The notes under the pieces: model-generated | What the model was told of the DNA's origin: nothing | Seen by the model: only the letters and a program-made list of their open reading frames with translations | Databases searched by the model: none | Source of the DNA: Entomomonas asaccharolytica | GTDB lineage: Bacteria > Pseudomonadota > Gammaproteobacteria > Pseudomonadales > Pseudomonadaceae | Reading direction: 5' to 3' | Length of the DNA: 64,000 nt | NCBI RefSeq assembly: GCF_016653615.1 | Contig: NZ_CP067393.1 | Span: forward strand, 1-64,000 | Part shown: one piece after another, positions 39,028 through 50,727 of the stretch | How the letters are laid out: each line of letters begins with the position of its first letter | Position numbering within the stretch: position 1 is the first letter of the stretch | Program-made: the position numbers and the translations under genes

Positions 39028-39954
39028 ATGGAGTTAAGACAGTTACGCTCTTTTGTTCTGGTGGTTGAGTTAGGTAGTATTGGCAAGGCTGCGCAGAAGT
39101 TGGATATAGGTACTTCTGCACTAAGTCAGCAAATTTCTAAATTGGAATCAGAGCTTGCTACTCGGCTGTTGCAGCGTTCTGCTTTGGGGGTAACCCCTAC
39201 GCCCGCAGGTTTAGCTTTTTTAAAACAAGCGCAACAGGTTTTGCGCTATGCTAATCAAGCAATTGAAGCTGCACAATCTTCTCGGTTAGTAGGTTATGTT
39301 AGTGTCGGTTTTCCACCGAGTACAGCTTCTATTTTGGGCGTTCATTTTATACGGGTAATGGCGGAACGTTATCCTGATATTAAAGTACATTTAGTGGAGA
39401 GTTTATCGGGCAATTTGGTGCAGTTGGTGAATGCCCGTCAGTTAGATTTAGCTATTATTTTTAGCCAAGATATTGATAAAAGCTGGACTTCTCAGCCATT
39501 AGTAAATGAGGCTATGTTTTTGATTGGTAATGATGAATTTTTTAAAATTTATCATTTAGAGGATTATTTAGAACAAGGTGTTTTCCCCCTAAAAGCGTTA
39601 GATAAGCTGCCATTGACGCTGCCAAGCGTTAATCATGGCTTAAGAAAATTATTAGAACAACAAATTAGTAATTTGCATGTTAGTTATGAAATAGATGGTT
39701 TAAGTTTGCTGATGAATACAGTGGTTAATCTGTGCGTTGGTACGATTCAACCCAGTAGTGTGTTTATGAATCAGAATTATAGCCATTTAAATTTTTTAAA
39801 AATAACAGAACCAAAAATCGAGCGAACCAATTATCTTATTAGCCTTCCTGAGGATGAATTGTCGCCTGCTAGTCTTGCCGCAAAGTCAGTGATACGTTCT
39901 AGTATTGTAGATTTGATTGAACAGCGTGCTTGGCCGAGTACCAAAGCTATATAG
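39028..39954 (+). CDS. tcuR: LysR-type regulator of the tricarballylate locus
   Basis: This 308-residue LysR-type protein has an N-terminal winged helix (MELRQLRSFVLVVELGSIGKAAQKLDIGTSALSQQISKLESELATRLLQR) and a C-terminal effector-binding domain (GYVSVGFPPSTASILGVHF). It lies directly upstream of tcuA in the same orientation, as tcuR does in Salmonella, and most likely activates tcuABC in response to tricarballylate or a related acid. A gap of about 100 bp before tcuA probably contains its operator. Confidence 0.85.
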   Translation: MELRQLRSFVLVVELGSIGKAAQKLDIGTSALSQQISKLESELATRLLQRSALGVTPTPAGLAFLKQAQQVLRYANQAIEAAQSSRLVGYVSVGFPPSTASILGVHFIRVMAERYPDIKVHLVESLSGNLVQLVNARQLDLAIIFSQDIDKSWTSQPLVNEAMFLIGNDEFFKIYHLEDYLEQGVFPLKALDKLPLTLPSVNHGLRKLLEQQISNLHVSYEIDGLSLLMNTVVNLCVGTIQPSSVFMNQNYSHLNFLKITEPKIERTNYLISLPEDELSPASLAAKSVIRSSIVDLIEQRAWPSTKAI

Positions 39955-40051
39955 TATTTAAAAAAAATAAATACCCCTTCTATTTTAGGTTATTACTCAT
40001 AACTGGTTATATCTTTTAAAGTTATTTAAAAATAATTAGAAGGATGTATAC

Positions 40052-41449
40052 ATGTATGATGTTTTAGTCATCGGTGGTGGTAACGCCGCTTTGTGTGCAG
40101 CGATTACGGCGCGAGAAGAGGGAGCTTCGGTATTAATGCTTGAGGCTGCACCTAAAGAATGGCGCGGGGGTAATTCACAACATACCCGTAATTTGCGTTG
40201 TATGCATAGTCAACCACAAGATGTGTTAGTTGATGCTTATCCAGAAGAAGAGTATTGGCAGGATTTATTAAAGGTTACGGGCGGTAAAACTAACGAGGAA
40301 TTAGCTCGTTTGGTTATTCGCTCTACAGAAACCTGTCGTACTTGGATGAGACAGCATGGTGTTAATTTTCAGCCACCGTTGTCTGGTGCGTTGCACGTAG
40401 CACGTACGAATGCTTTTTTTATGGGCGGTGGTAAGGCGTTGGTGAATGCTTATTATCGTAGCGCACAAGATTTAGGCGTAGTGGTTAAATACAACACGAA
40501 GATAAACAGCCTTATTTTAGACCATGGTCGATTTGTTGCCGCTATTGCAGAAGATGGTACGCGTTATGAAGCTAAGGCTTGTGTACTGGCTGCGGGTGGC
40601 TTTGAGTCTAATCTTGAATGGTTAAAAGAAGCATGGGGACAGAATGAACAAGGCGAATGGATTGCCGATAATTTTATTATTCGTGGTACTCGGTTTAACC
40701 AAGGTAATTTGTTGAAGTTTATGATTGATGAGGGCGCTGATGTGATCGGTGATCCTTCGCAGTCGCATTGTGTAGCGGTGGATGCAAGAGCCCCATTATA
40801 TGATGGTGGTATTTGTACACGTATCGATTGTGTGTCATTAGGCATTGTTGTGAATAAGAGTGCAAAACGGTTTTATGATGAGGGTGAGGATTTTTGGCCA
40901 AAACGTTATGCCATTTGGGGGCGTTTGGTGGCACAACAACCTAACCAAATCGGTTTTTCGATTATTGATTCAAAATCCGTAGGTCGTTTTATGCCGCCAG
41001 TATTTGCAGGGAAGAAAGCGAGTACTATAAGGGAACTGGCGGCGCTTCTTGAGCTTGATCCTGAGCAGTTAGAACATACAGTAAGTGAGTTTAATCAAGC
41101 TTGTGTTAAAGGGGAGTTTAATCATACGGTGTTAGATAATTGTTATACGGAGAATTTAACGCCTTCTAAAACTCATTGGGCTGTGCCATTAGATACACCG
41201 CCCTTTTATGCTTATGCTTTGCGCCCAGGTATTACATTTACTTATCTTGGTTTAAAAGTAGAAAAAGATGCAGCCGTTCGTTTTAACAATGTAGCAAGCC
41301 CTAATTTATATGTTGCTGGGGAAATGATGGCGGGTAATGTGTTGGGTCAAGGTTATACAGCAGGTGTAGGAATGTCTATTGGTACTACCTTCGGTCGTAT
41401 TGCAGGTAACAATGCTGCAAAAGCAGCCTTAATGAAGGAGGCTGTATAA
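40052..41449 (+). CDS. tcuA: FAD-dependent tricarballylate dehydrogenase TcuA
   Basis: TcuA oxidises tricarballylate to cis-aconitate. The 465-residue flavoprotein has the dinucleotide fold [40 protein letters not shown], the fumarate reductase-type substrate domain ([23 protein letters not shown]), and the C-terminal [35 protein letters not shown]. An AGAAGGA site precedes the ATG. Its stop overlaps the first base of tcuB. It shows all the features of the tcu/citA family and is the first gene of the operon. Confidence 0.9.
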   Translation: MYDVLVIGGGNAALCAAITAREEGASVLMLEAAPKEWRGGNSQHTRNLRCMHSQPQDVLVDAYPEEEYWQDLLKVTGGKTNEELARLVIRSTETCRTWMRQHGVNFQPPLSGALHVARTNAFFMGGGKALVNAYYRSAQDLGVVVKYNTKINSLILDHGRFVAAIAEDGTRYEAKACVLAAGGFESNLEWLKEAWGQNEQGEWIADNFIIRGTRFNQGNLLKFMIDEGADVIGDPSQSHCVAVDARAPLYDGGICTRIDCVSLGIVVNKSAKRFYDEGEDFWPKRYAIWGRLVAQQPNQIGFSIIDSKSVGRFMPPVFAGKKASTIRELAALLELDPEQLEHTVSEFNQACVKGEFNHTVLDNCYTENLTPSKTHWAVPLDTPPFYAYALRPGITFTYLGLKVEKDAAVRFNNVASPNLYVAGEMMAGNVLGQGYTAGVGMSIGTTFGRIAGNNAAKAALMKEAV

Positions 41450-42585
41450 TGACTGCTTATACTAAATCTTTAATTCCCGTTGTTCAGTTAACAGACAATG
41501 AGCAAGAAGCTGCTCAAGCTTTGCAGATTTGTAATGCTTGCCGTTATTGCGAGTCTTTTTGTGCTGTTTTCCATGCGATGACAAAACGTCTGGAATTTAA
41601 TCGTGCGGATATTCATTATTTAGCGAATATTTGTCATAACTGTGGCAATTGTTTGCATGCATGTCAGTATGCTCCTCCCCATGAGTTTGGTGTAAATATT
41701 CCTAAGGTCATGGCAAAAGTTCGTTTGGAAACGTATAAAAATTTTGCTGTACCTAATCAGTTTGGCAAGTTGTATCAAAAATCAGGTATTACTCTGGTTA
41801 TTGCTTTAACTATTACCTTTGTCTTTTTTATGGTGGCGGCTACGTTATTTAAAGGAAATAGTTTATTTGCTTTATACCAAGGTAATTTTTATGCCATTTT
41901 CCCTCATAATTTTTTAGCGGTTACCTTTGGTTCGGTGTTTGTTGGCGCTTTGGCTTTGCTGGGGTTGGGGGTTAGAAGTTTTTGGCAACAGACTTCGGAG
42001 GTTATTGAGGAGGGGGTAGCAAAACCAGATATTGTGCAGGCTTCTAAGGATATCCTCACATTGAAGTATTTGGATGGTGGTCATGGTAAAGGTTGTAATG
42101 AGGAAGATGATCGTTACACCTTAATACGCAGACGTTTTCATCATTTAACAATGTATGGTTTTTTATTATGTTTTCTAGCTACGGTAGCTGCTACAGGTTA
42201 TCACTATTTGTTTGGTATACCTGCACCTTATCCCGTGCTTAGTTTGCCTGTGTTATTGGGGATAGTAGGTGGAATAGGCTTGGTTATTGGCCCTGTAGGT
42301 TTGTTGTATTTAAATATTAGGCGTGATCCTATGCATGGTGATACCTCGCAAAGGCCAATGGATCGTGGTTTTATTTTTCTGTTGCTATTAATCAGTATTA
42401 CAGGACTTGCATTGCTTGGCTTTAGAAATACTTCAGGGATGGCTTTACTGTTAATTATTCATTTAGCCACAGTAATGACGTTCTTTCTAACTATTCCTTT
42501 TGGAAAATTTGCCCATGGTTTTTATCGTGGTGCAGCATTATTGAAATTTGCAATTGAGGATCGTAATAGTAAAAAAACTAAATGA
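41449..42585 (+). CDS. tcuB: TcuB electron-transfer protein of tricarballylate oxidation
   Basis: TcuB reoxidises the FADH2 of TcuA and passes electrons to the quinone pool. The 378-residue protein has two cysteine clusters in the N-terminal soluble part ([14 protein letters not shown], about residue 28; [19 protein letters not shown], about 65), each with four Cys for 4Fe-4S centres, and then about six hydrophobic helices with conserved His in transmembrane segments. It overlaps tcuA by one base, so translation is coupled. A gap of about 140 bp separates it from tcuC. Confidence 0.92.
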   Translation: MTAYTKSLIPVVQLTDNEQEAAQALQICNACRYCESFCAVFHAMTKRLEFNRADIHYLANICHNCGNCLHACQYAPPHEFGVNIPKVMAKVRLETYKNFAVPNQFGKLYQKSGITLVIALTITFVFFMVAATLFKGNSLFALYQGNFYAIFPHNFLAVTFGSVFVGALALLGLGVRSFWQQTSEVIEEGVAKPDIVQASKDILTLKYLDGGHGKGCNEEDDRYTLIRRRFHHLTMYGFLLCFLATVAATGYHYLFGIPAPYPVLSLPVLLGIVGGIGLVIGPVGLLYLNIRRDPMHGDTSQRPMDRGFIFLLLLISITGLALLGFRNTSGMALLLIIHLATVMTFFLTIPFGKFAHGFYRGAALLKFAIEDRNSKKTK

Positions 42586-42727
42586 TTAGTAGTAAGAGCA
42601 ACCCTACTCGAGTTTGTAACAGGGCCAAATAAGATTTAAAAACAGAACAGAGAGTTCTAAGTAATAAAACTATTTAGAAAGTTAATTTAAAAGTTTCTTT
42701 TAAAATAAGAATTAGGATGGGGTGAAT

Positions 42728-44011
42728 ATGTCTGTACAAAATAACAAGAGTGGAACGATTAGGAAGATACTTAACGTTACCAGTGGGAATTTTTTAGAGC
42801 AATATGATTTCTTTTTATTTGGCTTTTATGCCACTTATATTGCAGCAAACTTTTTTCATTCAGATAACGAATACGTTTCGTTAATGATGACCTTTACTGT
42901 TTTTGCCGCAGGGTTTTTAATGCGTCCGTTAGGTGCTATTTTCCTTGGGGCTTACATCGATAGGATAGGGCGTCGTAAGGGGCTGATTGTTACCTTATCT
43001 ATTATGGCAGTGGGAACGATTTTAATTACTGCTGTGCCTAGTTATGATCAGATAGGTATTATTGCGCCGATATTGGTGGTAATTGGTCGTCTGTTACAAG
43101 GACTTTCTGCAGGGGTTGAGTCTGGTGGTGTATCTATTTATTTAGCAGAAATTGCAACCGATAAAAACCGTGGTTTTATTACCAGTTGGCAATCAGGAAG
43201 TCAGCAAATAGCGGTTGTGTTTGCGGCTATACTGGGCTATGGCTTAAATAAAATTTTGACTGAACAACAAGTTTCTGAATGGGGATGGCGTTTACCTTTC
43301 TTAATTGGTTGTTTAATTATCCCGTTGATTTTTATTTTACGTCGTTCTTTAGAGGAAACAGAAGCATTTAAATCACAAAAAACACATCCAACTGGCCAAG
43401 AAATTTTTCAAACGATGGTAAGTAATTGGAGAGTGGTGCTTGCAGGTATGTTGATGAGTGCAATGACAACCACCACCTTCTATTTTATTACGGTGTATAC
43501 GCCAATATACGCTAAAAGAGCTCTGTCACTTTCAACTACGGATAGTTTGTTAGCTGCTGTTATGGTGGGGTTATCTAACTTTATTTGGTTGCCTATTGGT
43601 GGCGCTATTTCTGATAAGGTGGGTCGTCGCCCCGTATTGGTTGGAATAACCATATTGGCAATTCTTACTGCTTATCCTGCATTAAATTGGTTAGTAAATA
43701 ATACAACCTTTACTAATTTAATTATTGTGTTGTTATATTTCTCATTCTTCTTTGGTATGTATAATGGTAGTATGATTGCTACACTGGCAGAGTCTATGCC
43801 GCAGCGCGTGCGTACCGTTGGCTTTTCTCTAGCCTTCAGTTTAGCTACTGCTGTGTTTGGTGGCATAACACCTATGGCTAGCACATTTCTTATTGAACAT
43901 ACAGGAAACGCTAGTACCCCTGCTTTCTGGTTGATGTTTGCGGCAACTTGTAGTTTATTCGCGAGTATATATTTATGTAAGCGTTTACCACAAAATAAGA
44001 GCTTGAAATAA
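42728..44011 (+). CDS. tcuC: Citrate/tricarballylate:H+ symporter TcuC (MFS)
   Basis: TcuC imports tricarballylate. The 427-residue major-facilitator protein has 12 predicted helices, the loop 2-3 motif [34 protein letters not shown] and the mirror motif [12 protein letters not shown]. Similarity to CitA-type proton symporters is high. The GTG at two codons upstream is a possible alternative start; the ATG used here keeps the AGGATGG region as the ribosome site. It completes the tcuRABC locus and is followed by a strong terminator. Confidence 0.88.
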   Translation: MSVQNNKSGTIRKILNVTSGNFLEQYDFFLFGFYATYIAANFFHSDNEYVSLMMTFTVFAAGFLMRPLGAIFLGAYIDRIGRRKGLIVTLSIMAVGTILITAVPSYDQIGIIAPILVVIGRLLQGLSAGVESGGVSIYLAEIATDKNRGFITSWQSGSQQIAVVFAAILGYGLNKILTEQQVSEWGWRLPFLIGCLIIPLIFILRRSLEETEAFKSQKTHPTGQEIFQTMVSNWRVVLAGMLMSAMTTTTFYFITVYTPIYAKRALSLSTTDSLLAAVMVGLSNFIWLPIGGAISDKVGRRPVLVGITILAILTAYPALNWLVNNTTFTNLIIVLLYFSFFFGMYNGSMIATLAESMPQRVRTVGFSLAFSLATAVFGGITPMASTFLIEHTGNASTPAFWLMFAATCSLFASIYLCKRLPQNKSLK

Positions 44012-44023
44012 ATTTGGGGTATT

Positions 44024-44053
44024 AAAAAAGGCTAGTAAATACTAGCCTTTTTT
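44024..44053. terminator. Bidirectional terminator between tcuC and ppa
   Basis: AAAAAAGGCTAGT / ACTAGCCTTTTTT with a 4-nt loop and A/T-runs on both sides. It ends tcuC and the converging ppa gene. The GGCTAGT stem is the same as in the cassette A and B terminators. Confidence 0.92.
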
Positions 44054-44067
44054 ATTTGAATAACTAA

Positions 44068-44595
44068 TTATTTTTTGAAGTTAGCTACTGCTTTTTTAAT
44101 TTCTTCTTTAGCAGCATTTGAATCGCCCCAACCTTCTAATTTAACCCATTTGCCTTTTTCTAAATCTTTGTAGTGTTCAAAGAAGTGTTTAATTTGGTCT
44201 AATAGTAGCTGTGGTAAGTCTGAACACTCTTTAATATCATTATAAAGAGGTGTTAATTTTTCGTGTGGAACGGCGAGTAATTTCGCATCACCGCCTGCTT
44301 CGTCCGTCATATTTAATACGCCGATAGGACGTGCACGAATTACTGAACCAGCCGCTACGGGATAAGGGGTGATAACTAATACATCTAATGGATCACCATC
44401 ATCTGCTAGGGTATTAGGAATATAGCCATAGTTAGCAGGATAGAACATAGGCGTAGCGACAAAACGGTCTACAAATAAGGTATCTGAGTCCTTGTCGATT
44501 TCGTATTTGATAGGGTCGTGATTAGCTGGGATTTCAATAGCTACATAGATATCATTAGGGATATCTTTGCCTGCTGGGATGTCACTATAACTCAT
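44068..44595 (-). CDS. ppa: Inorganic pyrophosphatase
   Basis: This soluble family I pyrophosphatase hydrolyses PPi to two phosphates and pulls biosynthetic reactions forward. The 175-residue product from the chosen ATG ([23 protein letters not shown]) has the signature DGDPLDVLV with its metal-binding Asp residues, [11 protein letters not shown] and [14 protein letters not shown]. The start is supported by GGAG, which lies just before the ATG; a longer TTG-initiated reading would cover that site. Confidence 0.93.
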   Translation of the reverse strand: MSYSDIPAGKDIPNDIYVAIEIPANHDPIKYEIDKDSDTLFVDRFVATPMFYPANYGYIPNTLADDGDPLDVLVITPYPVAAGSVIRARPIGVLNMTDEAGGDAKLLAVPHEKLTPLYNDIKECSDLPQLLLDQIKHFFEHYKDLEKGKWVKLEGWGDSNAAKEEIKKAVANFKK

Positions 44596-44651
44596 TGGTT
44601 GCTCCAAATTTTTAATATAGTTAGGGTGTAATAAAATTAAGTTAAACTAGC

Positions 44652-45092
44652 TTAGCAATCCATTTGGTAGGTATTCCAAGCGGTTTTGTTGGCAATTCTA
44701 TCGTAAAATGCTTTAGCGCGGTAATTATTCTCCGCTGTAATCCAGCGAATAAATGGCCAACCATTTTGTTGCGCTTGCTGTTTAAGGGCTTGCATAAGTG
44801 CATCCACTACTTTTTTACCACGGCAAGCAGGGTCTACAAATAGGTCATCTAAAAAGCCTACTGTAAAGCCATTTAAAGGAGAAAGCATTTCACGGTAATG
44901 GGCTAAGCCAACGAGTTTGCCGTCTAATTCTGCTACGAGGGCAAACATTTTTTTGTCTTTAATCCATTGCCATACCGTAGCTACTTTCTTTTCATCAAAG
45001 TCTCGTTGGTAAAAGCTAATATAGCCTTTGTAAACTTCAACCCATTGTTGGTAGTCTTTTTCTTCTACAAATCGAATGGTTATATCTGTCAT
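44652..45092 (-). CDS. GNAT N-acetyltransferase (tandem paralogue 2)
   Basis: This 146-residue GNAT protein has the N-terminal MTDITIRFVEEKDYQQWVEVYKGYISFYQRDFD, the acetyl-CoA core LFVDPACRGKKVVDALMQALKQQAQQ and the ending IRWITAENNYRAKAFYDRIANKTAWNTYQMDC. It is about half identical by eye to the adjacent GNAT gene, so the two are a tandem duplication. It begins 1 bp after the first copy's stop codon and so is cotranscribed with it and with hisF. Substrate unknown. Confidence 0.87.
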   Translation of the reverse strand: MTDITIRFVEEKDYQQWVEVYKGYISFYQRDFDEKKVATVWQWIKDKKMFALVAELDGKLVGLAHYREMLSPLNGFTVGFLDDLFVDPACRGKKVVDALMQALKQQAQQNGWPFIRWITAENNYRAKAFYDRIANKTAWNTYQMDC

Positions 45093-45093
45093 T

Positions 45094-45546
45094 TTATTTT
45101 GCCTTATTTAGATCCAATTGATAGGTATGCCAAATAGTTTTTCTGGCTATTTTGTCGTGGAATGCTTTAGCGCGGTAATTGTTTTCACGGGTTTTCCAAC
45201 GAATAAATAACCAATTTCTGTCTTTGCCTAAACGTTTTAAATCTTCTATTAATAAATCTGCTACGCCTTTACCGCGGTATTCTTCTAGCACAAACAGGTC
45301 TTCTAAGTAGCCCGTTAATTTACCATTAAGAGGCGAATATAGTTGTTGTGAATGGGTAAGGCCAACAAATTGATCATCCGCAATGGCAACTGAGCAGAAT
45401 ACCTTGTGTTCCATTAACCATTGCCATAAGGTATTAATGCTTTGTTGGTCAAAAGTTCTACGACAGAAAGTAATATAGCCTGTATAGAGCGTAAGCCATT
45501 GTTGATAATCTTCTGCACTAATAGCTCTTACAGTAATGGTTGTCAT
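45094..45546 (-). CDS. GNAT N-acetyltransferase (tandem paralogue 1)
   Basis: From the chosen ATG the 150-residue product begins MTTITVRAISAEDYQQWLTLYTGYITFCRRTFD and contains LFVLEEYRGKGVADLLIEDLKRL (acetyl-CoA loop RGKGVA) and IRWKTRENNYRAKAFHDKIARKTIWHTYQLD. A longer in-frame reading would overlap the end of hisF and has no homology; AGG precedes the ATG. The gene lies 10 bp after hisF and is the first of the two paralogues. Such proteins may acetylate a small amine, but no evidence fixes the substrate. Confidence 0.87.
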   Translation of the reverse strand: MTTITVRAISAEDYQQWLTLYTGYITFCRRTFDQQSINTLWQWLMEHKVFCSVAIADDQFVGLTHSQQLYSPLNGKLTGYLEDLFVLEEYRGKGVADLLIEDLKRLGKDRNWLFIRWKTRENNYRAKAFHDKIARKTIWHTYQLDLNKAK

Positions 45547-45556
45547 AGCGTGCCTG

Positions 45557-46327
45557 TTAGCGAATAGTGATGCCTTGTTCTGCCATAAATGCTTTAGCTT
45601 CTGGAATGGTGTATTCGCCAAAGTGGAAAATACTAGCCGCTAGTACTGCATCAGCTTTACCGTAAATAATGCCATCCGCTAAATGTTGTAAATTACCCAC
45701 TCCGCCAGAGGCAATAACAGGCAGTGAAATAGCTTCGCTTATGGCACAGGTAACACCCAGATCAAAACCGTTTTTCATGCCATCTTGATCCATACTGGTT
45801 AATAATATTTCACCAGCACCTAGCGCTTCCATTTTTCTTGCCCATTCTACTGCATCTAAACCAGTAGGCTTACGGCCACCATGAGTGAAGATTTCCCAAC
45901 GAGGTTGTTCATCAGCTGTGGAAACCTTTTTAGCGTCAATTGCTACTACAATACATTGTGAACCAAAGCGTTCAGCGGCTTCTTGAACAAACTCAGGGTT
46001 AAATACTGCAGCGGTGTTAATAGAGACTTTATCTGCACCTGCATTAAGAAGGTTACGAATATCTTCTATAGTTCTTACACCACCACCTACAGTTAATGGA
46101 ATAAATACTTCACTCGCCATTCTTTCTACAGTGTGTAGCGTTGTATTACGATTATCCACAGAGGCTGTAATATCTAAAAAGGTGATTTCATCGGCCCCTT
46201 GTTCATTATAACGACGTGCAATTTCTACAGGATCGCCTGCATCACGGATATTTTCAAACTTTACTCCTTTAACGACACGACCGTTATCAACATCTAAACA
46301 AGGAATAATGCGTTTTGCCAGTGCCAT
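45557..46327 (-). CDS. hisF: Imidazole glycerol phosphate synthase subunit HisF
   Basis: HisF, the cyclase, works with HisH to make imidazole glycerol phosphate and AICAR in histidine biosynthesis. The 256-residue (beta/alpha)8 barrel has the N-terminal [17 protein letters not shown] with the catalytic Asp11, [27 protein letters not shown] with the second catalytic Asp, and [14 protein letters not shown]. It comes 14 bp after hisA in the order hisB-hisH-hisA-hisF. Confidence 0.96.
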   Translation of the reverse strand: MALAKRIIPCLDVDNGRVVKGVKFENIRDAGDPVEIARRYNEQGADEITFLDITASVDNRNTTLHTVERMASEVFIPLTVGGGVRTIEDIRNLLNAGADKVSINTAAVFNPEFVQEAAERFGSQCIVVAIDAKKVSTADEQPRWEIFTHGGRKPTGLDAVEWARKMEALGAGEILLTSMDQDGMKNGFDLGVTCAISEAISLPVIASGGVGNLQHLADGIIYGKADAVLAASIFHFGEYTIPEAKAFMAEQGITIR

Positions 46328-46341
46328 ATCAACTCCAGATA

Positions 46342-47085
46342 TTATTTTTTAGCTTTGTATTCATCGCAAAGTTTTTGAGCTTCGCCTAAGTCTAAAGTAT
46401 TTTCGTAAATAGCACGGCCAGTGATAACACCTGTAATATTAGGTTGGTTAGCATCTAGTAGTGTTTGAATATCATCTATTGTATGGATGCCACCTGATGC
46501 AATTATTGGGATTGAGGTGGAGGCCGCTAACGCAGCAGTATGTTCCACATTACAACCTTGTAACATGCCATCGCGGCTAATATCGGTATAAACAATGGCT
46601 GATACACCATAGTCTTCAAAACGTTTAGCAATATCTTCTACGCGGTGTGAGCTAATTTCTGCCCAGCCATCAGTAGCCACCATGCCTTCCATCGCGTCAA
46701 TACCAACAATAATTTTATCTGGAAAATTACTACAGGCTTCTTTTATAAAGTTAGGCTCTTTCACTGCTTTGGTGCCAATAATAACGTAGTTAACACCTGT
46801 CATTAGGTATTGATCGATAGTTTCTAAAGAGCGGATACCACCGCCTACTTGGATTGGTAGGTCTGGAAATCGGTGAGCAATAGCCTCTACAATCGGAGCA
46901 CTAACAGGTTTACCTTCAAATGCGCCATTTAGGTCTACTAAGTGCAGTCTTCTACAGCCAGCAGCAACCCATTTTTCAGCAACTGCTACAGGGTCATCAG
47001 AAAAAACGGTAACATCGGACATTTTACCTTGACGTAATCTAACGCAAGCGCCATCTTTTAAATCAATAGCTGGTATCACTAACAT
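46342..47085 (-). CDS. hisA: Phosphoribosylformimino-5-aminoimidazole carboxamide ribotide isomerase HisA
   Basis: HisA is the fourth-step isomerase of histidine biosynthesis. The 247-residue barrel starts [22 protein letters not shown] with the catalytic Asp8, and has [39 protein letters not shown] with the second catalytic Asp, and [14 protein letters not shown] and [10 protein letters not shown]. It is nested between hisH and hisF on the same strand, with a 46-bp gap to hisH. Confidence 0.96.
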   Translation of the reverse strand: MLVIPAIDLKDGACVRLRQGKMSDVTVFSDDPVAVAEKWVAAGCRRLHLVDLNGAFEGKPVSAPIVEAIAHRFPDLPIQVGGGIRSLETIDQYLMTGVNYVIIGTKAVKEPNFIKEACSNFPDKIIVGIDAMEGMVATDGWAEISSHRVEDIAKRFEDYGVSAIVYTDISRDGMLQGCNVEHTAALAASTSIPIIASGGIHTIDDIQTLLDANQPNITGVITGRAIYENTLDLGEAQKLCDEYKAKK

Positions 47086-47131
47086 ATTTCACCTTCAGAG
47101 TAATATTATGGGAGCGAGTAAAAATCAGCTT

Positions 47132-47773
47132 TTACCAGTAACCATCCCATGTAACGAAATTTTGTAATAGCTGTAGGCCATGTGTATGGCTTTTTTCAGG
47201 GTGGAATTGCACGGCAAAACATGAACCTTTAGCCACTGCCGCAGCGAAATCCACTCCATAGTGAGTAGTGCCTACTAGCTGTTGGTCGTTGGCTACTTTT
47301 GCATAGTAGCTATGGACAAAATAAAAACGACCTTGATTAGGTATTTCATGCCATAAAGGATGATCTAAGCTTTGGTTGACTTCATTCCAGCCCATATGAG
47401 GAACTTTTAATCGTTCATCATTAGTATCATGTAAGTCTTTACCAAAAAACTTAACTTCACCTGAAAATAATCCTATACAGTCAACGCCATTGTTTTCTTC
47501 ACTGCGATCAAATAAGGCTTGCATACCAACACAGATGCCTAAGAAAGGGCGTGTACCACTAATTTCTTTCACTAATTGATCAAAACCTAGCCGACGAATT
47601 TCTGCCATACAGTCTCGAATAGCACCAACACCAGGGAATACTATACGATCAGCTTCTCGAATAACATCAGCATCACTGGTTACTATGACACGACCAGCGC
47701 CAACATGTTCCAAAGCTTTTGCTACAGAATGTAGATTGCCCATGCCATAGTCAATGACAGCCACTGTTTGCAT
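47132..47773 (-). CDS. hisH: Imidazole glycerol phosphate synthase subunit HisH
   Basis: HisH is the glutaminase that delivers ammonia to HisF. The protein has the class I amidotransferase motifs: [27 protein letters not shown], the nucleophile Cys in [12 protein letters not shown], and the His/Glu pair in [16 protein letters not shown]. The start used here ([10 protein letters not shown]) coincides with the hisB stop codon (TAATG overlap). An upstream reading adds only three residues. It is cotranscribed with hisB. Confidence 0.95.
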   Translation of the reverse strand: MQTVAVIDYGMGNLHSVAKALEHVGAGRVIVTSDADVIREADRIVFPGVGAIRDCMAEIRRLGFDQLVKEISGTRPFLGICVGMQALFDRSEENNGVDCIGLFSGEVKFFGKDLHDTNDERLKVPHMGWNEVNQSLDHPLWHEIPNQGRFYFVHSYYAKVANDQQLVGTTHYGVDFAAAVAKGSCFAVQFHPEKSHTHGLQLLQNFVTWDGYW

Positions 47774-48366
47774 TACAAGCACCCTTTAGTAGAAGGAATT
47801 TCATCAGCCATTCTTGGGTCTTGTTCTATGGCCATACGAAGGGCACGACCGAACGCTTTAAATACAGTCTCTATCTGATGATGGGCGTTAGCGCCGCGTA
47901 AATTATCAATATGCAGGGTTACTTTAGCGTGATTAACAAAGCCATGGAAGAATTCTGAAAATAACTCTACATCAAACTTACCCACTGTGCCTCTTGTATA
48001 AGGTACATGCATTTGCAAGCTAGGGCGACCAGAGAAATCAATCACCACCCGTGACAATGCCTCGTCCAATGGAACATAAGCATATCCATAACGACGAATA
48101 CCTTTTTTATCACCAATGGCTTGATTAACTGCCTCACCTAGCGTGATACCAATATCTTCAACGCTGTGGTGATCATCAATGTGGATATCGCCATTGCAGG
48201 TGATATCTAAGTCTACTAGACCATGCCTAGCTATTTGATCTAGCATATGCTCAAGAAAAGGAATGCCAGTATCAAACTTGGCTTTGCCTGTACCGTCAAG
48301 ATTAACGGATACCTTTATTTGTGTTTCTTTTGTATCACGTTTAACGGTTGCGCTACGTTCAACCAT
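47773..48366 (-). CDS. hisB: Imidazoleglycerol-phosphate dehydratase HisB
   Basis: HisB dehydrates imidazole glycerol phosphate. The 197-residue protein is the single-domain type usual in pseudomonads (E. coli has a fused phosphatase). It has the manganese-binding motifs [27 protein letters not shown] and [12 protein letters not shown], and a C-terminal [11 protein letters not shown]. It opens the minus-strand his run and is divergent from asmA. Confidence 0.95.
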   Translation of the reverse strand: MVERSATVKRDTKETQIKVSVNLDGTGKAKFDTGIPFLEHMLDQIARHGLVDLDITCNGDIHIDDHHSVEDIGITLGEAVNQAIGDKKGIRRYGYAYVPLDEALSRVVIDFSGRPSLQMHVPYTRGTVGKFDVELFSEFFHGFVNHAKVTLHIDNLRGANAHHQIETVFKAFGRALRMAIEQDPRMADEIPSTKGCL

Positions 48367-48501
48367 TGTTGCTCCAGTTAGTCGTATAAAATATTTATTA
48401 TAACTAAATGTTAAAATAAATACGTTAGTTGGCTAAAAATTATAGAATAAAGAATTCACATACTATACTGTATAGTAAACCGCTTTAAAATGGAAAAAAT
48501 T

Positions 48502-50727
48502 ATGAAGGCAATTAAATATCTCAGTTATTTTATTATAGGACTAGTTGTTCTAGTTCTTTTATTATTTTTTGGGCTAATCTTATTCTTTAACCCCAATAAT
48601 TACAAAGCAGAAATTCAAAACCTCGTTAAAGAAAAAGCTAACATGGAGCTTAAAATTGATGGAGATATTAGCTGGACATTTTATCCATGGCTAGGTATTT
48701 CCATTCAAAATACTAGTGCAGCTAGTGTTGAAAGCCCAGATAAACCTTTTGCACAAGTTAAAGAGTTAGACCTTTCAGTAAAATTATTGCCTTTATTTAA
48801 AGGTCAGATTCAAATGAATGACGTTAATATTGATGGCCTCGTTGTTGATTTGGAAAAAGATGCACAAGGTAAAACCAACTGGGATAAAGTAGGTCAAACT
48901 GCTACTACAGGAAATACACAGACTACAACGGATAAACCAACTACAGAACAGCCAAAAGAATCAACAGGTAGTGGTAAAATTGATTTAGATGTGAATAGTA
49001 TTACCATTAATAATACTAAAATCATGTATAGGGATTTAAAAACGGGGCAAGACTATACAATTAATGATGTGCATTTATCGACAGGTACTATCCGTATTGG
49101 TGAGCCTATAACAGTTAAATTAGGTGCTAATCTTAAAAGTGCGCAACCAAAATTATCTACCACCGTTAACTTACAAGGCCAGTTAGTTTATGATCTTGAT
49201 GCACAGCATTACGAAGTGCAAGGGCTTGATTTAGCAAGTGATATTACAGGCGATATACTTAATGGTAAAACAGCTAGCTTTACAGCTAAAGGTGACCTTG
49301 TTGCTGACTTAAAAGCCAACACGGCTGCTTGGAATAAACTTAGCCTTACTTTAGATGATTTAAAGATATCAGGTAGTATTAACGCTGCTAACATTACAGG
49401 CGATGTACCAACAGTAAAAGGCGTGATAACAGCGGATACCTTCAACCTACGTAAAGTATTAACAGATATTGGTATAGCTTTACCAGAAATGGCTGATAGT
49501 AATGCACTAACTAAAGTTGGCTTCTCTACCAACCTTTCAGGTTCTACTAAAGCAGTTGCTTTAAACGATTTAAAAATTAAGTTAGATAACACCAACTTTA
49601 CAGGTAGTGTAGCTGTTACTGATTTAGCAAAACAAGCAATTAAAGTTAAGTTAACAGGTGATTCTATTAATGTAGATAATTATCTACCACCAGAAGCCAA
49701 ACAAGCTGCGCAGAATACTAAAGCAACCACTACAACAACAGGTACAGGAAAAACAGTTACTGTTAATCAGCCTGTTTGGAGTAATGATCCAATGTTTGAT
49801 CCTGCAAGTTTACGGGGTTTAGACATAGATGCAGATTTAACTATCAACCAATTAACTGTCAAAAAATTACCATGGCAAGGCTTTGGGGTAAAATTAACGG
49901 CTAAAAATAGTGTGATCAATTTACAAAATGTTGGTGGTAAATTATTTACTGGCGCTATTAATGTTAAAGGCTCAATAAATGCTAGCTCTAATACGCCTCA
50001 AATTACAATACAACCAACCATTAGTAATATCCCTATTGATAAGCTATTAGCTAGTCAAGATATGAAAGATATTCCTATTAGAGGTAATTTAAATTTTAAC
50101 GGTAACATACGTACCGCTGGTGTAAGCCAAGCCGCTTTAGTGAAAACTTTAAATGGTAACGCTAACTTTGTGGTAAACGATGGTGCATTAATTGGTGAAA
50201 ATTTTGAATACCAAGTTTGTCGAGCAGTAGCTCTAGTGAGAAAAGAGTCATTAACTTCACAGTTTAACCGTACTGAAACCAAATTTAACCAATTAAAAGG
50301 TTCGGTAAATATTACTAACGGTGTGGCTAGTAACCAAGACTTAATTATCTCTATTGCTGGTTTTGAAACTAAGGGTAAGGGAACATTCAATGTTTCTACC
50401 ATGATGATTGATTACCAAATTGCTTTAGCATTAAAAGGTGAGCAAGATGTGAGTGGCGATCCAGCCTGTAAAGTAAATCAAGATGTAGCAGGTATAGATT
50501 TCCCATTACTCTGTAAAGGTTCAGTACTAGCTGGCGGTGGCCTCTGTGGTATTGATACAGGTGCTATTGGTCAAATGGCTTTAGAAATTGGTAAAAATAA
50601 AGCTAAAGAAGAAATTAACAAAGCGTTAGATAAAGAAAAAGACAAATTGAATAAGAAACTTGAAGATAAATTAGGCGATAAAGCACCTAATGTTCAAGGA
50701 ATTTTAAAAGGCATTTTGAATAAGTGA
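48502..50727 (+). CDS. asmA: AsmA family outer-membrane assembly protein
   Basis: AsmA-like proteins are inner-membrane-anchored periplasmic proteins that influence outer-membrane lipid transport. The product of about 741 residues has an N-terminal TM helix ([24 protein letters not shown]), [29 protein letters not shown], a long repetitive beta-strand region (AsmA/TAM-like), and a charged C-terminal helix ending with LKGILNK. The ATG used here has GGAA at good spacing; another ATG four codons upstream lacks a ribosome site. The order asmA-mutY-yggX is conserved in Pseudomonas. Confidence 0.9.
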   Translation: MKAIKYLSYFIIGLVVLVLLLFFGLILFFNPNNYKAEIQNLVKEKANMELKIDGDISWTFYPWLGISIQNTSAASVESPDKPFAQVKELDLSVKLLPLFKGQIQMNDVNIDGLVVDLEKDAQGKTNWDKVGQTATTGNTQTTTDKPTTEQPKESTGSGKIDLDVNSITINNTKIMYRDLKTGQDYTINDVHLSTGTIRIGEPITVKLGANLKSAQPKLSTTVNLQGQLVYDLDAQHYEVQGLDLASDITGDILNGKTASFTAKGDLVADLKANTAAWNKLSLTLDDLKISGSINAANITGDVPTVKGVITADTFNLRKVLTDIGIALPEMADSNALTKVGFSTNLSGSTKAVALNDLKIKLDNTNFTGSVAVTDLAKQAIKVKLTGDSINVDNYLPPEAKQAAQNTKATTTTTGTGKTVTVNQPVWSNDPMFDPASLRGLDIDADLTINQLTVKKLPWQGFGVKLTAKNSVINLQNVGGKLFTGAINVKGSINASSNTPQITIQPTISNIPIDKLLASQDMKDIPIRGNLNFNGNIRTAGVSQAALVKTLNGNANFVVNDGALIGENFEYQVCRAVALVRKESLTSQFNRTETKFNQLKGSVNITNGVASNQDLIISIAGFETKGKGTFNVSTMMIDYQIALALKGEQDVSGDPACKVNQDVAGIDFPLLCKGSVLAGGGLCGIDTGAIGQMALEIGKNKAKEEINKALDKEKDKLNKKLEDKLGDKAPNVQGILKGILNK

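Noticed and set aside
46152-46160. Perfect DnaA box TTATCCACA
   Set aside because: It is a single box inside hisF, far from dnaA and without neighbours, so it is most likely chance and not an origin.
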